From NCBI GenBank assembly GCA_900541345.1, contig UQJE01000111.1, forward strand, positions 1 through 6,435: a stretch of 6,435 bases of DNA, read 5' to 3'. The notes under the pieces are model-generated. The model saw nothing but the letters and a program-made list of their open reading frames with translations, did no database searches and was not told where the DNA came from. The stretch is from an uncultured Blautia sp. (GTDB lineage: Bacteria > Bacillota > Clostridia > Lachnospirales > Lachnospiraceae). This document shows, in pieces, positions 1 to 6,412 of the stretch (position 1 is the stretch's first letter; the number at the start of each line of letters is the position of its first letter). Position numbers and translations under genes: made by a program.

Positions 1-2130
1 GCAGAGATTTTAAAAAGATTTCAGGAAAAGGACAGAAGAATCCGTGTACTGTTTCAGGAAAATCAGTATGCAGGAATTGCCAGAAATAATGGAATGAAAA
101 TCGCGCAGGGCGAATACCTGCTGTTTCTTGACGCAGACGATTTTTTTGAGGATACACTTCTGGAAAAAATCTACAGTCAGGGAAAAAAGATGGGAGCAGA
201 TATTGTACTGTTTGGAGCAAAGCAGTATAATAGGAAAACGGGCTGCGTTTCGCCTGCATCATGGTATTTAAAAACAGCTGCGGTTCCGGAAGAAAATCCT
301 TTTTCCAGAAAAACACAGGATACCGATATTTTTGCTATTACGACACCGGCACCCTGGACGAAGCTTTTCAGGAAGGAATTTATAGATTCGGAAGGAATTT
401 TTTTCCAGGGACTTCAGAACAGCAATGATGTATATTTTACACTGACAGCGCTGGCAGCGGCAGAAAAAATTACATGCGTGGAAGAAGATCTTGTATTTTA
501 CAGAGTAGGGGCGGAAGAAAGCCTTCAGGGAAGCAAGAAGTTTTCTCCTGTATGTTTTCTGGAAGCGTATTGCGCTGTGTATGAGGAGCTGAACCGGAGA
601 GGGATTTACGAAGAAGTGGAAGAAGGATTTTTAAATGTGCTTCTTTCAGGATGCGCCCATAATCTCCGCACAGTGACAGAATGGGATATAAGAAGATACA
701 TCTGCCAGCGTATGAATGAGCCGGAATTTATGAAAACAGGGCTTATGGAGAGGAAGGCGGAATACTTCCGCAAACCGGAAGACTTTATTTTTGTAAAAGG
801 GCTTTTAAATGCGGCAGACTGGGAGAAACATCACCGGAAAAACCTTCTGCCTACAGAAGTGGAGACGGTTCAGAAAGCAGAGTCAGAGAATCCGAAGGTA
901 TCGGTTATTATTCCTGTTTATAATGTGGAGAAATATATACGAGAATGTCTTGATTCCATTGTGGGGCAGACTCTTAAAGACATCGAGATTATCTGTGTAA
1001 ACGATGGTTCTGCAGACAGTTCTCTGGAAATTTTAAAGGAATACGGGGAGCGGGATAAAAGAATCACAATTATTTCTCAGGAAAACAGAGGGATTTCAAG
1101 TGCGAGAAATCACGGAGCAGAGAAAGCTTCCGGCGAATATTTTTACTTCATGGACGGAGACGATATTCTGGAAAAAGAGGCTCTTTTCAAGCTGTATTCG
1201 CTTGCATCAGAGAAAGCTCTTGATGTGGTTTACTTTGATGGAGAAAGCTTTTTTGAGACAGAAGAACTGAGAGAAGAAAAGAAGAATTATATTGCGTATT
1301 ATGCAAGAACAGGCGATTATTCCCGTGTAATGACAGGGGCGGAAATGCTTCATGAGATGCTCCTTATGAATGAATATCGCTCTTCTCTTTGCCTTCAGTT
1401 TATAAATGCGTCTTACTATAAAAAAGAAAAGCTTTCTTTTGCAGAAGGAATCATAGGTGAGGATAATATCTTTACTTTTCAGTGTATTATGCCTGCCAGC
1501 CGGGTATACCATATGAAAGACAGATTTTTCCACAGAAGAGTCCGCGGAAATTCTGTTATAACATCTTCCTGGAAATTTGAGCAGATATATGGGATGTTCG
1601 AGGGGTATCTTTCTGTGGAAGAGAGATTTCGGGAATTTCCTTCCGGAAGAGAAGACATATCTGTTCTTATGGAACAGAGACTTCGTATGGCGAGAAAGCT
1701 TTATCATAATCTGGAACCGGAATACAAGCTTTGTTATGAAGCGATGGAGCCGGAAAAAAAGATATATTTTACAATGCTGGTGAAAGATTATGAGCAGGTT
1801 TGCAAAAAAGAACAGGATCTGATGGTGAAATATAAGCAGGTCTGTCGTGACAAAACGGAGAGAGGCGAGGAAATCCATACTCTCCGCCGGGAAAAACAGG
1901 AGCGAGGGATAGAGATCAGAACTCTCCGCCGGGAAAAGCAGGAGCGGGGTCTGGAGATTCGTCGTCAGGCTCAGGAAATAAAAGAACTGGAGAAGCAGAA
2001 AAAATCTCTGGAAAAAGAAAAAGCGGGACTTGAGAGAACGGTTGCTTCTATCAGGGCATCCTTTTCCTACCGGCTTGGAAGAGCGCTTACAAAACCGTTC
2101 CGCTGGATAAAGAGCAGGCTGAAAGCTTAA
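1..2130 (+). CDS. Dual-module family 2 glycosyltransferase with coiled-coil tail (5' partial)
   Basis: The reading frame is open from the first base of the window, so this is the last 709 codons of a longer gene; the ATG at 94 is internal, because a GT2 fold is already under way before it. Numbering from the first codon here, module 1 keeps its second half, with a YAGIARN segment and the metal-binding LDADD (D44-D47). A linker leads to a complete GT2 module 2: VSVIIPVYN at 300-308, VNDGS around D335, MDGDD at 385-388, and GEDN (E487, D488), where this family usually has its catalytic acid. Residues about 590-675 are a highly charged Lys/Glu/Arg-rich coiled coil built of 14-residue repeats. 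The end has a SFSYRLGR motif (687-694) and a basic, aromatic tail, a pattern I know from other polysaccharide glycosyltransferases and likely membrane-associated. It probably adds two sugars to a lipid-linked glycan in the cytoplasm. Donor and acceptor cannot be told. Calling it GT2 is safe; two active sites are inferred from intact motifs. Confidence 0.93.
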   Translation, partial: AEILKRFQEKDRRIRVLFQENQYAGIARNNGMKIAQGEYLLFLDADDFFEDTLLEKIYSQGKKMGADIVLFGAKQYNRKTGCVSPASWYLKTAAVPEENPFSRKTQDTDIFAITTPAPWTKLFRKEFIDSEGIFFQGLQNSNDVYFTLTALAAAEKITCVEEDLVFYRVGAEESLQGSKKFSPVCFLEAYCAVYEELNRRGIYEEVEEGFLNVLLSGCAHNLRTVTEWDIRRYICQRMNEPEFMKTGLMERKAEYFRKPEDFIFVKGLLNAADWEKHHRKNLLPTEVETVQKAESENPKVSVIIPVYNVEKYIRECLDSIVGQTLKDIEIICVNDGSADSSLEILKEYGERDKRITIISQENRGISSARNHGAEKASGEYFYFMDGDDILEKEALFKLYSLASEKALDVVYFDGESFFETEELREEKKNYIAYYARTGDYSRVMTGAEMLHEMLLMNEYRSSLCLQFINASYYKKEKLSFAEGIIGEDNIFTFQCIMPASRVYHMKDRFFHRRVRGNSVITSSWKFEQIYGMFEGYLSVEERFREFPSGREDISVLMEQRLRMARKLYHNLEPEYKLCYEAMEPEKKIYFTMLVKDYEQVCKKEQDLMVKYKQVCRDKTERGEEIHTLRREKQERGIEIRTLRREKQERGLEIRRQAQEIKELEKQKKSLEKEKAGLERTVASIRASFSYRLGRALTKPFRWIKSRLKA
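1789..1998 (+). repeat. In-frame 42-bp (14-residue) repeats coding for the coiled coil
   Basis: Two adjacent 42-bp units, 1879-1920 and 1921-1962, match at 34 of 42 positions and both encode TLRREKQERG followed by Ile or Leu, then EIR. The same 14-residue spacing extends outward in degraded form: YEQVC (codon 597) and YKQVC (codon 611) lie exactly 14 codons apart, and an ERG triplet recurs in the second, third and fourth units. Read in this register, about five units cover codons 597-666. Fourteen residues make two heptads, which fits a coiled coil grown by in-frame duplication. Most differences in the central pair are third-position changes, suggesting the protein repeat has been kept while the DNA drifted. 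Confidence 0.8.
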
Positions 2131-2155
2131 CAAGATAAAGGATAAGTGTGAGAAA

Positions 2156-2572
2156 ATGAAAAGAGTGATTACTTATGGCACATTTGATTTGCTTCATTAC
2201 GGGCATATTAATCTTCTGCGCCGTGCAAAGCAGCTTGGTGATTACCTCATAGTGGCGCTCTCTACAGATGAGTTTAACTGGAGTGAGAAGCAGAAGAAAT
2301 GTTATTTTTCCTATGAGGAGAGAAAACAGCTTCTGGAGGCAATCCGTTATGTGGATCTTGTGATTCCGGAGGAAGGCTGGGAGCAGAAGCGTACAGATGT
2401 GAAGGAGTATCATGTAGATACCTTTGTTATGGGAGACGACTGGAAGGGGAAGTTTGATTTTCTGGAAGAAGAGGGCTGCGAGGTGGTATATCTGCCCAGA
2501 ACTCCGGAGATTTCAACAACACAGATAAAAAGTGATTTAAACAGAAAAACAGGAGCAGAGCAAGAATCATGA
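2156..2572 (+). CDS. tagD: Glycerol-3-phosphate cytidylyltransferase
   Basis: This enzyme makes CDP-glycerol from CTP and sn-glycerol 3-phosphate in the cytoplasm, the donor for glycerol-phosphate units in teichoic acids and some capsules. The 138-residue protein is close to the family's usual length of about 130. It opens with the typical VITYGTFDLLHYGHINLL block, with the HxGH nucleotidyltransferase motif at 14-17. RYVD is at 64-67, MGDDWKGKF at 92-100 and the second signature RTPEISTT at 115-122. The usual RTxGISTT form has Gly where this one has Glu119, a mild deviation. The start is the only ATG that places this block at the N-terminus; an AAAGGA at 2137-2142 is a rather distant Shine-Dalgarno candidate (13 nt). 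It begins 25 bp after the glycosyltransferase and its TGA overlaps the permease ATG by four bases, so the two are probably translationally coupled. No CDP-glycerol-using transferase is visible in the window. Confidence 0.95.
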   Translation: MKRVITYGTFDLLHYGHINLLRRAKQLGDYLIVALSTDEFNWSEKQKKCYFSYEERKQLLEAIRYVDLVIPEEGWEQKRTDVKEYHVDTFVMGDDWKGKFDFLEEEGCEVVYLPRTPEISTTQIKSDLNRKTGAEQES

Positions 2573-3351
2573 ATCGTTTTAAGAGTGATTTTAAAAAGTA
2601 TTTTGCCTATGCAAAATTTTCAGCAAGGTCAGATTTGAAGTCTGAGGTTGCCAGTTCTTACCTGAACTGGCTGTGGTGGATTCTGGACCCCATGCTTTTT
2701 ATGTTGGTCTACACCTTTATTGCCCAGATTGTATTTCGAAGTAATGTGCAGTATTTTCCTATTTTTGTATTTGTAGGTCTGACACTTTGGGATTTCTTTA
2801 ATAAGACAGTACAGGGCAGTGTAAAAATGGTGCGAAATAACAGCGCCATTGTATCGAAGGTTTATATTCCGAAATTTATTCTGATTCTTCAGAGAATGAT
2901 GGTAAACGGATTTAAGATGCTTGTTTCCTTTTCTCTGATTGTAGTCATGATGATTATTTTTCGGGTTCCTGTTACATTTAAAGTATTCTATATGATTCCG
3001 ATTATGATCGTTCTCGGGCTGTTTACCTTTGGGTTAAGCTGTATTGTGCTTCATTTTGGCGTTTTTGTAGACGATCTTTACAATGTGACCATCGTGATCC
3101 TTCGATTGATGTTTTATATGTCCGGTATTTTTTATTCTATCGGAGACAGACTGGAGGGTCCTTTAAAAAGCATTCTTCTGTACTGCAATCCTGTTTCCAT
3201 GCTGATTGAGTCTGCAAGAATGTGCGTTTTATATTCTTCCACGCCGTACAGGAAGCTGATTGTTCTGTGGGGTGTGATTTCAGTGATTCTGTGCATCATT
3301 GGTGTGCGGACAATTTACAAATATGAAAACAGTTATGTAAAGGTGATGTAA
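2569..3351 (+). CDS. ABC-2 type polysaccharide/teichoic acid exporter, permease subunit
   Basis: This is the membrane half of an ABC exporter of the TagG/Wzm/RfbD kind, which moves a finished lipid-linked glycan across the cytoplasmic membrane. It has 260 residues, normal for the family, with about six hydrophobic segments (roughly 35-55, 63-80, 113-133, 140-162, 172-192, 230-247). Typical features are an amphipathic N-terminus running into WWILDPMLFMLVYTF (36-50), a cytoplasmic loop RNNSAIVSKVYIPK (89-102), the NPVSMLIESAR block (207-217) and a C-terminal YENSYVKVM. The ATG overlaps the tagD stop as ATGA, and AGGAG at 2551-2555 is a somewhat distant ribosome-binding candidate. The ATPase gene starts two bases after its stop, which fixes the partnership. 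The neighbouring tagD favours a glycerol-phosphate-bearing substrate, but TagG-like permeases also export rhamnans and O-antigen-type glycans, so no gene symbol is given. Confidence 0.92.
   Translation: MNRFKSDFKKYFAYAKFSARSDLKSEVASSYLNWLWWILDPMLFMLVYTFIAQIVFRSNVQYFPIFVFVGLTLWDFFNKTVQGSVKMVRNNSAIVSKVYIPKFILILQRMMVNGFKMLVSFSLIVVMMIIFRVPVTFKVFYMIPIMIVLGLFTFGLSCIVLHFGVFVDDLYNVTIVILRLMFYMSGIFYSIGDRLEGPLKSILLYCNPVSMLIESARMCVLYSSTPYRKLIVLWGVISVILCIIGVRTIYKYENSYVKVM
3339..3345 (+). promoter_or_regulatory. Ribosome-binding site of the exporter ATPase
   Basis: AAAGGTG lies 8 nt before the ATG at 3354 and inside the last codons of the permease gene. It supports this start and shows that the ATPase has its own initiation site despite the two-base gap. 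Confidence 0.6.
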
Positions 3352-3353
3352 TT

Positions 3354-4085
3354 ATGGAACGGGAAATTGCATTAGAGATAAAGGATCTTCATATCAGTTA
3401 TAAGTGTCTGAAGTCTTTTTCCATTAAGAAAAGTCTGCTTCGTATGAAAAAAGCAGATGCAAAAGTATATGAGGCAGTGAGAGGAGTAAGCTTCGCTGTG
3501 CCGAAGGGAGAAATCCTTGGAATCGTAGGAAAGAACGGAAGCGGAAAATCTACTATGCTCCGTGCTATCGCAGGAATTTTCTCTCCTGACAGCGGAACAA
3601 TCGATTTGAAAGGAAATTCGGTTTCCCTTCTGTCTATCGGCGTAGGTTTTCAGCCTAAACTTACGGGAAGAGAAAATATTGTTCTTTCCGGTATGCTTCT
3701 TGGTTTCTCTGAGGAGCAGGTCCGCGAAAAAATGGACGAAATTATAGAGTTTGCAAACCTTGGAGACTTTATTGATATGCCGGTAAAAACATATTCGAGT
3801 GGTATGCATTCCAAGCTGGCATTTTCCATCACTGCCATTCTTGAGGCTGATATTATGCTGATAGATGAGGTGCTGAGTGTAGGAGATGCCAAATTCAAGA
3901 AGAAAAGTTACAATAAAATGAAAGAGCTGATTTCCAATGAAGACAGAACAGTTCTCATTGTTTCTCATAGTTCGGAAACACTGCAGGAGCTTTGTACAAG
4001 CGTTCTCTGGCTTCATGAGGGAGAAATGAAGATGATCGGAAAACCGGAGGAAGTCCTTCCGGCTTACGATAAGTTTATGAGCTGA
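3354..4085 (+). CDS. ABC exporter ATPase of the TagH/Wzt family, short form
   Basis: This cytoplasmic ATPase drives export through the adjacent permease. In the 243 residues all nucleotide-binding motifs are present: Walker A GKNGSGKST (59-67), Q-loop Q100, signature YSSGM (147-151), Walker B IMLIDE (167-172) with D171 and E172, D-loop SVGD (175-178) and H-loop H205. The SYKCLKSFSIKKSLLR stretch (15-30) before the core, the GVGFQPKLTGREN block and the YSSGM signature in place of LSGGQ are typical of the polysaccharide and teichoic acid exporter branch. The protein ends shortly after the core fold, near PAYDKFMS. It lacks both the long extra domain of Bacillus subtilis TagH (a protein about twice this size) and the C-terminal carbohydrate-binding domain of E. 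coli O9a Wzt, so it probably does not read a chain-end mark through the ATPase. It lies two bases after the permease and five before the next glycosyltransferase. Confidence 0.94.
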   Translation: MEREIALEIKDLHISYKCLKSFSIKKSLLRMKKADAKVYEAVRGVSFAVPKGEILGIVGKNGSGKSTMLRAIAGIFSPDSGTIDLKGNSVSLLSIGVGFQPKLTGRENIVLSGMLLGFSEEQVREKMDEIIEFANLGDFIDMPVKTYSSGMHSKLAFSITAILEADIMLIDEVLSVGDAKFKKKSYNKMKELISNEDRTVLIVSHSSETLQELCTSVLWLHEGEMKMIGKPEEVLPAYDKFMS

Positions 4086-4090
4086 AAAAT

Positions 4091-5104
4091 ATGAGATTAA
4101 GTGTGATTATTCCTGTTCACAATGCGGAGGAGTATCTGAAAGAATGTCTGGACAGCGTTCTGGGGCAGAGTGTACATGACCTTGAGGTTATCTGTGTAGA
4201 CGATGCTTCCACAGATGCTTCTGCAGCGGTGATTGAGGATTATTGTAAAAAAGACAGTCGTGTACGGCTGATTAAAAATGAAAAGAACCTTTATGCGGGA
4301 AGCTGCCGAAATATAGGAATTGAAGCTGCAAAAGGAGAGTATATTCATTTTCTGGACGCAGATGATAAGGTGGAAAGATCTGCATACGAGAGATATTGGG
4401 AGCTTGTGCGCCTGTTTGACCCGGATATAATAAAAGGGCGGGGGATTTGCTTTGATAATGGGACAGGAGAGCTTTGTGATACGCCTCCTCTTTTGAGCCT
4501 TCGTGAAGTGGCAGTGGAGGATATTGAGAAGCCGTTCTCTTTCTGGGAAAATCCGGAAATTCTTTCTCATGTCAGTGTCGTTCCCTGGAACGGAATTTAC
4601 AGAAGAAGCCTTTTGATGGACAAAAATATCCGATTTAATCAGCTTGTCTGTGTGAATGACCGTTCTTTCTTTAATGAGGTGACAGTTGCGGCAGATACGA
4701 TTCTGATTACAAATCAGCCTATTGTAAGATATCGTATTAACAACAGCGCTTCTTTGATGGGGCGCAGAGCAAGGAACTTTTCCTGCCAGTTTGCTTCCTA
4801 TGAGATTGTAAAGGAGCAGTGTGAGAAATATAAGCTTTCGGCGGAGGCAAAGAGGATTGTTCTGGACCGTGAGCTTGCGGATGTATTTCTTTGGTACAGA
4901 AGATACCGTCAGATACCGGAGATTCAGGAAGAGATAGAAAGAGAGACAGAGGAATTTGCCGCAAAGCTTGACCTTGCGCCTTTTGGAAGCAGGGTATCGA
5001 AGCTTCGCTGGTATGCCACATATCTTATGGTTTCCGGGAAAGAGCCTTTTTATAAAAAGGCAGGGCGCAAGGTGAAATATACTTTGAAGAAATTCATAAA
5101 ATAA
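4091..5104 (+). CDS. Family 2 glycosyltransferase
   Basis: This 337-residue, single-module GT2 enzyme is predicted to transfer a sugar from a nucleotide donor to a lipid-linked glycan at the inner membrane face. It starts directly with RLSVIIPVHNAEEYL. Nucleotide-binding residues lie in VDDAS (D37, D38), YAGSCRN is at 68-74, LDADD at 88-92, and VPWNGIYRRS (164-173) is followed by a ND at 189-190 where related enzymes have a catalytic acid pair. YRINNSASL (214-222) is a common late GT2 motif. The C-terminal 60 residues are basic and aromatic and may lie on the membrane. The ATG is five bases after the ATPase stop and has no convincing Shine-Dalgarno sequence, so translation may rely on coupling. 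Its N-terminus resembles module 2 of the first gene (CLDSVLGQ against CLDSIVGQ), and its YAG segment resembles module 1, suggesting paralogy. The specific sugar is not predictable. Confidence 0.92.
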   Translation: MRLSVIIPVHNAEEYLKECLDSVLGQSVHDLEVICVDDASTDASAAVIEDYCKKDSRVRLIKNEKNLYAGSCRNIGIEAAKGEYIHFLDADDKVERSAYERYWELVRLFDPDIIKGRGICFDNGTGELCDTPPLLSLREVAVEDIEKPFSFWENPEILSHVSVVPWNGIYRRSLLMDKNIRFNQLVCVNDRSFFNEVTVAADTILITNQPIVRYRINNSASLMGRRARNFSCQFASYEIVKEQCEKYKLSAEAKRIVLDRELADVFLWYRRYRQIPEIQEEIERETEEFAAKLDLAPFGSRVSKLRWYATYLMVSGKEPFYKKAGRKVKYTLKKFIK

Positions 5105-5105
5105 G

Positions 5106-6167
5106 TTATTTTTTGGGAACTCCGCCTTTTGGGTGGAGTTTTTTTTGTGTTACAACGTAAAGTTTCTGGAAATATTTTGGCTTTCCATCGCAGATATTTA
5201 CAAGGTGAAGCATTTTTTTTCGTGAGCTGTACAGAAACAGCATTCTGTAAATATAATCGTTTAACAGGGTGGAGAGGTATGGATTTTCTTTCCAGTGGGG
5301 ATAATATTTTTCCAGATAATCAAAGGAGCTGTTAATGAGCCTGCATTTTAACTCTTTTTTTCCTTTTTCGTAGTTTGTAATAATCTGGCGGAAACGGAAC
5401 AGAAAATGTTTTACGGTGATGTATTCCAGTTCCTTTTCGTAAAGAGAAAGGAATCCCTGCTCTTTCAGTGTTTTTCTCAGAAAGTCGGAAGCTTTGAAAA
5501 TGTCGGTCGTTCCTTCTGTAAGGCCGCTTAAAAATCCAATGCGTTTTCTGTAGGTGTAGAGCGGTTTTTTAACATATCCAATAGAAGATGCCTTTGTCAT
5601 GAGAAGGAAGGCGACAGGAAGATCTTCAAAACGGATTCCTTCCGGAAAGAAAAGACCTTCAAAAAGGCTTCGTTTTATCAGTTTGTCCCAGGGATAGGGA
5701 GAAAAAAGGGCAAGTTGTTCCGGGTGCTCTTTTACAGAAAAATTTTGTGTTTTACATGGGCAGGCGCTTACAGAAGATTCGCCTGTTTTCTGGTTTTCTT
5801 CATAATGAGAAAAGAGGACCAGGTCATTTTCGTCCTGTTCTGCTTTTTTTATGAGTATGGAACAGGCGTCCGGCGCTATAAAATCGTCGCTGTCAATGAA
5901 CCACACATATTTTCCGGATGCTTTGGAAAATCCGTAATTTCTGGCGTGGCTGACACCTCGGTTTTCGGTTGTAAAGATTTTTATTTTTTCAGGAAAGCGA
6001 GACTGAAAGTCTTTTAAAATTTCCGGGCTTCTGTCTGTGCTTCCGTCGTTTACGGCGATGATTTCCATACACTCAAAATTCTGGGATACGAGACTTTCAA
6101 GGCAGGGTTTTAAGTAGTTTTCTACATTATATACGGGAAGGATAAGGCTGAGTTTACAGTTTTCCAT
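5106..6167 (-). CDS. Family 2 glycosyltransferase, convergent with the operon
   Basis: This 353-residue GT2 enzyme, like its neighbours, probably adds a sugar to a surface glycan in the cytoplasm. I start it at the ATG at 6167 and not the upstream in-frame ATG at 6263: the later one puts KLSLILPVYN at residues 5-14, as in relatives, and has a good ribosome-binding site, whereas the extra 32 residues show no family similarity. Motifs are VNDGS (39-43), GVSHARN (71-77), IDSDD (91-95), PYPWDKLIKRS (158-168), a FEDLP acidic pair E181/D182 and YTYRKR (205-210). The remaining part is a charged, aromatic helical region ending in a basic tail. Its stop lies one base from that of the plus-strand glycosyltransferase, and its last codons carry the operon's terminator. 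No terminator of its own is visible. Being transcribed alone on the other strand, it may be regulated separately from the export operon. Sugar specificity is unknown. Confidence 0.92.
   Translation of the reverse strand: MENCKLSLILPVYNVENYLKPCLESLVSQNFECMEIIAVNDGSTDRSPEILKDFQSRFPEKIKIFTTENRGVSHARNYGFSKASGKYVWFIDSDDFIAPDACSILIKKAEQDENDLVLFSHYEENQKTGESSVSACPCKTQNFSVKEHPEQLALFSPYPWDKLIKRSLFEGLFFPEGIRFEDLPVAFLLMTKASSIGYVKKPLYTYRKRIGFLSGLTEGTTDIFKASDFLRKTLKEQGFLSLYEKELEYITVKHFLFRFRQIITNYEKGKKELKCRLINSSFDYLEKYYPHWKENPYLSTLLNDYIYRMLFLYSSRKKMLHLVNICDGKPKYFQKLYVVTQKKLHPKGGVPKK
5118..5146 (+). terminator. Rho-independent terminator of the export operon
   Basis: AACTCCGCC (5118-5126) pairs with GGTGGAGTT (5132-5140) in a nine-pair stem with one G-U wobble and a TTTTG loop. 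The stem's 3' end merges into eight Ts (5139-5146). It begins 13 bases after the plus-strand glycosyltransferase stop. On the minus strand the stem is followed by CCC and an A run, not Ts, so it should act only on plus-strand transcription. It lies within the last codons of the opposing gene. Confidence 0.85.
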
Positions 6168-6173
6168 AGAGAT

Positions 6174-6179
6174 TCCTCT
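6174..6179 (-). promoter_or_regulatory. Ribosome-binding site deciding the start of the minus-strand glycosyltransferase
   Basis: Read on the minus strand, AGAGGA lies six bases before the ATG at 6167. The alternative upstream ATG at 6263 has no comparable site and sits inside the AT-rich promoter region, so the shorter protein is preferred. Confidence 0.75.
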
Positions 6180-6261
6180 TTTCCTGGTAATGGTATGATA
6201 TTTAGGTTGAAAAATGCCTGATGAATTGTTTCGCACTTCGTGATCCCACAATTCTGCTTGC

Positions 6262-6274
6262 ATTATAATATAAT
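6262..6274. repeat. AT-rich perfect palindrome in the divergent intergenic region
   Basis: ATTATA, a central A, then TATAAT form a perfect 13-base palindrome, so a consensus -10 hexamer can be read on either strand at the same place. It may be part of a promoter, a regulator site or a chance result of the local AT richness. Confidence 0.4.
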
Positions 6275-6301
6275 AGTATCAGGAGAAAAAGAACTTGGCA
6301 A
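6273..6301 (-). promoter_or_regulatory. Candidate sigma-A promoter for the minus-strand glycosyltransferase
   Basis: On the minus strand TTGCCA (6301-6296) and TACTAT (6278-6273) are separated by 17 bases, giving a -35/-10 pair with one and two mismatches to the sigma-A consensus. It would give an untranslated leader of about 100 bases. A perfect TATAAT a little downstream (6267-6262 on this strand) is an alternative -10 but lacks a good -35. The choice between them is uncertain. Confidence 0.45.
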
Positions 6302-6353
6302 GGCGAAAAATATGTGTCGAAAGTGTGGAAAATTATAAAAATGCGGGAAAAAC

Positions 6354-6383
6354 TGGACGGACTCATATAGAATACGGTATAAT
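6354..6383 (+). promoter_or_regulatory. Candidate sigma-A promoter for the gene entering at the right edge
   Basis: TGGACG (6354-6359, four of six consensus bases) and a perfect TATAAT (6378-6383) are 18 bases apart. Transcription would begin near 6390 and give a leader of about 23 bases before the ATG at 6413, a normal layout for a Firmicute gene. Confidence 0.5.
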
Positions 6384-6399
6384 CCCATCTTTGACAGTT

Positions 6400-6405
6400 G
6401 GAAAG
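6400..6405 (+). promoter_or_regulatory. Ribosome-binding site of the right-edge gene
   Basis: GGAAAG lies seven bases before the ATG at 6413. Together with the promoter candidate just upstream it is the main reason for calling a gene start here. Confidence 0.45.
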
Positions 6406-6412
6406 ATAAAAA

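Noticed and set aside
94..2130. Taking the ATG at 94 as the start of the first glycosyltransferase
   Set aside because: The frame is open from base 1 and already encodes recognisable GT2 sequence (KRFQEKDRRIRV, then YAGIARN) before this ATG, so the gene is truncated by the window edge.
1207..2133. Long minus-strand open frame (308 codons) opposite the first glycosyltransferase
   Set aside because: It is a shadow of the real gene: rich in Phe, Leu and Ser from reverse-complemented Lys/Glu codons, with no recognisable domain and no supporting start signals.
3792..3806. Non-canonical ABC signature YSSGM in place of LSGGQ as a possible defect
   Set aside because: This form is usual in the TagH/Wzt polysaccharide exporter branch, and all other ATPase motifs are intact.
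5213..5220. An eight-base homopolymer in the minus-strand glycosyltransferase as a phase-variation switch
   Set aside because: The tract is short, the frame is intact and runs of seven are common across this AT-leaning window, so nothing sets it apart as a contingency locus.
6168..6263. A 32-residue N-terminal extension of the minus-strand glycosyltransferase from the ATG at 6263
   Set aside because: The extension has no ribosome-binding site and no family similarity; the ATG at 6167 has AGAGGA at the right distance and sits directly before the GT2 fold.
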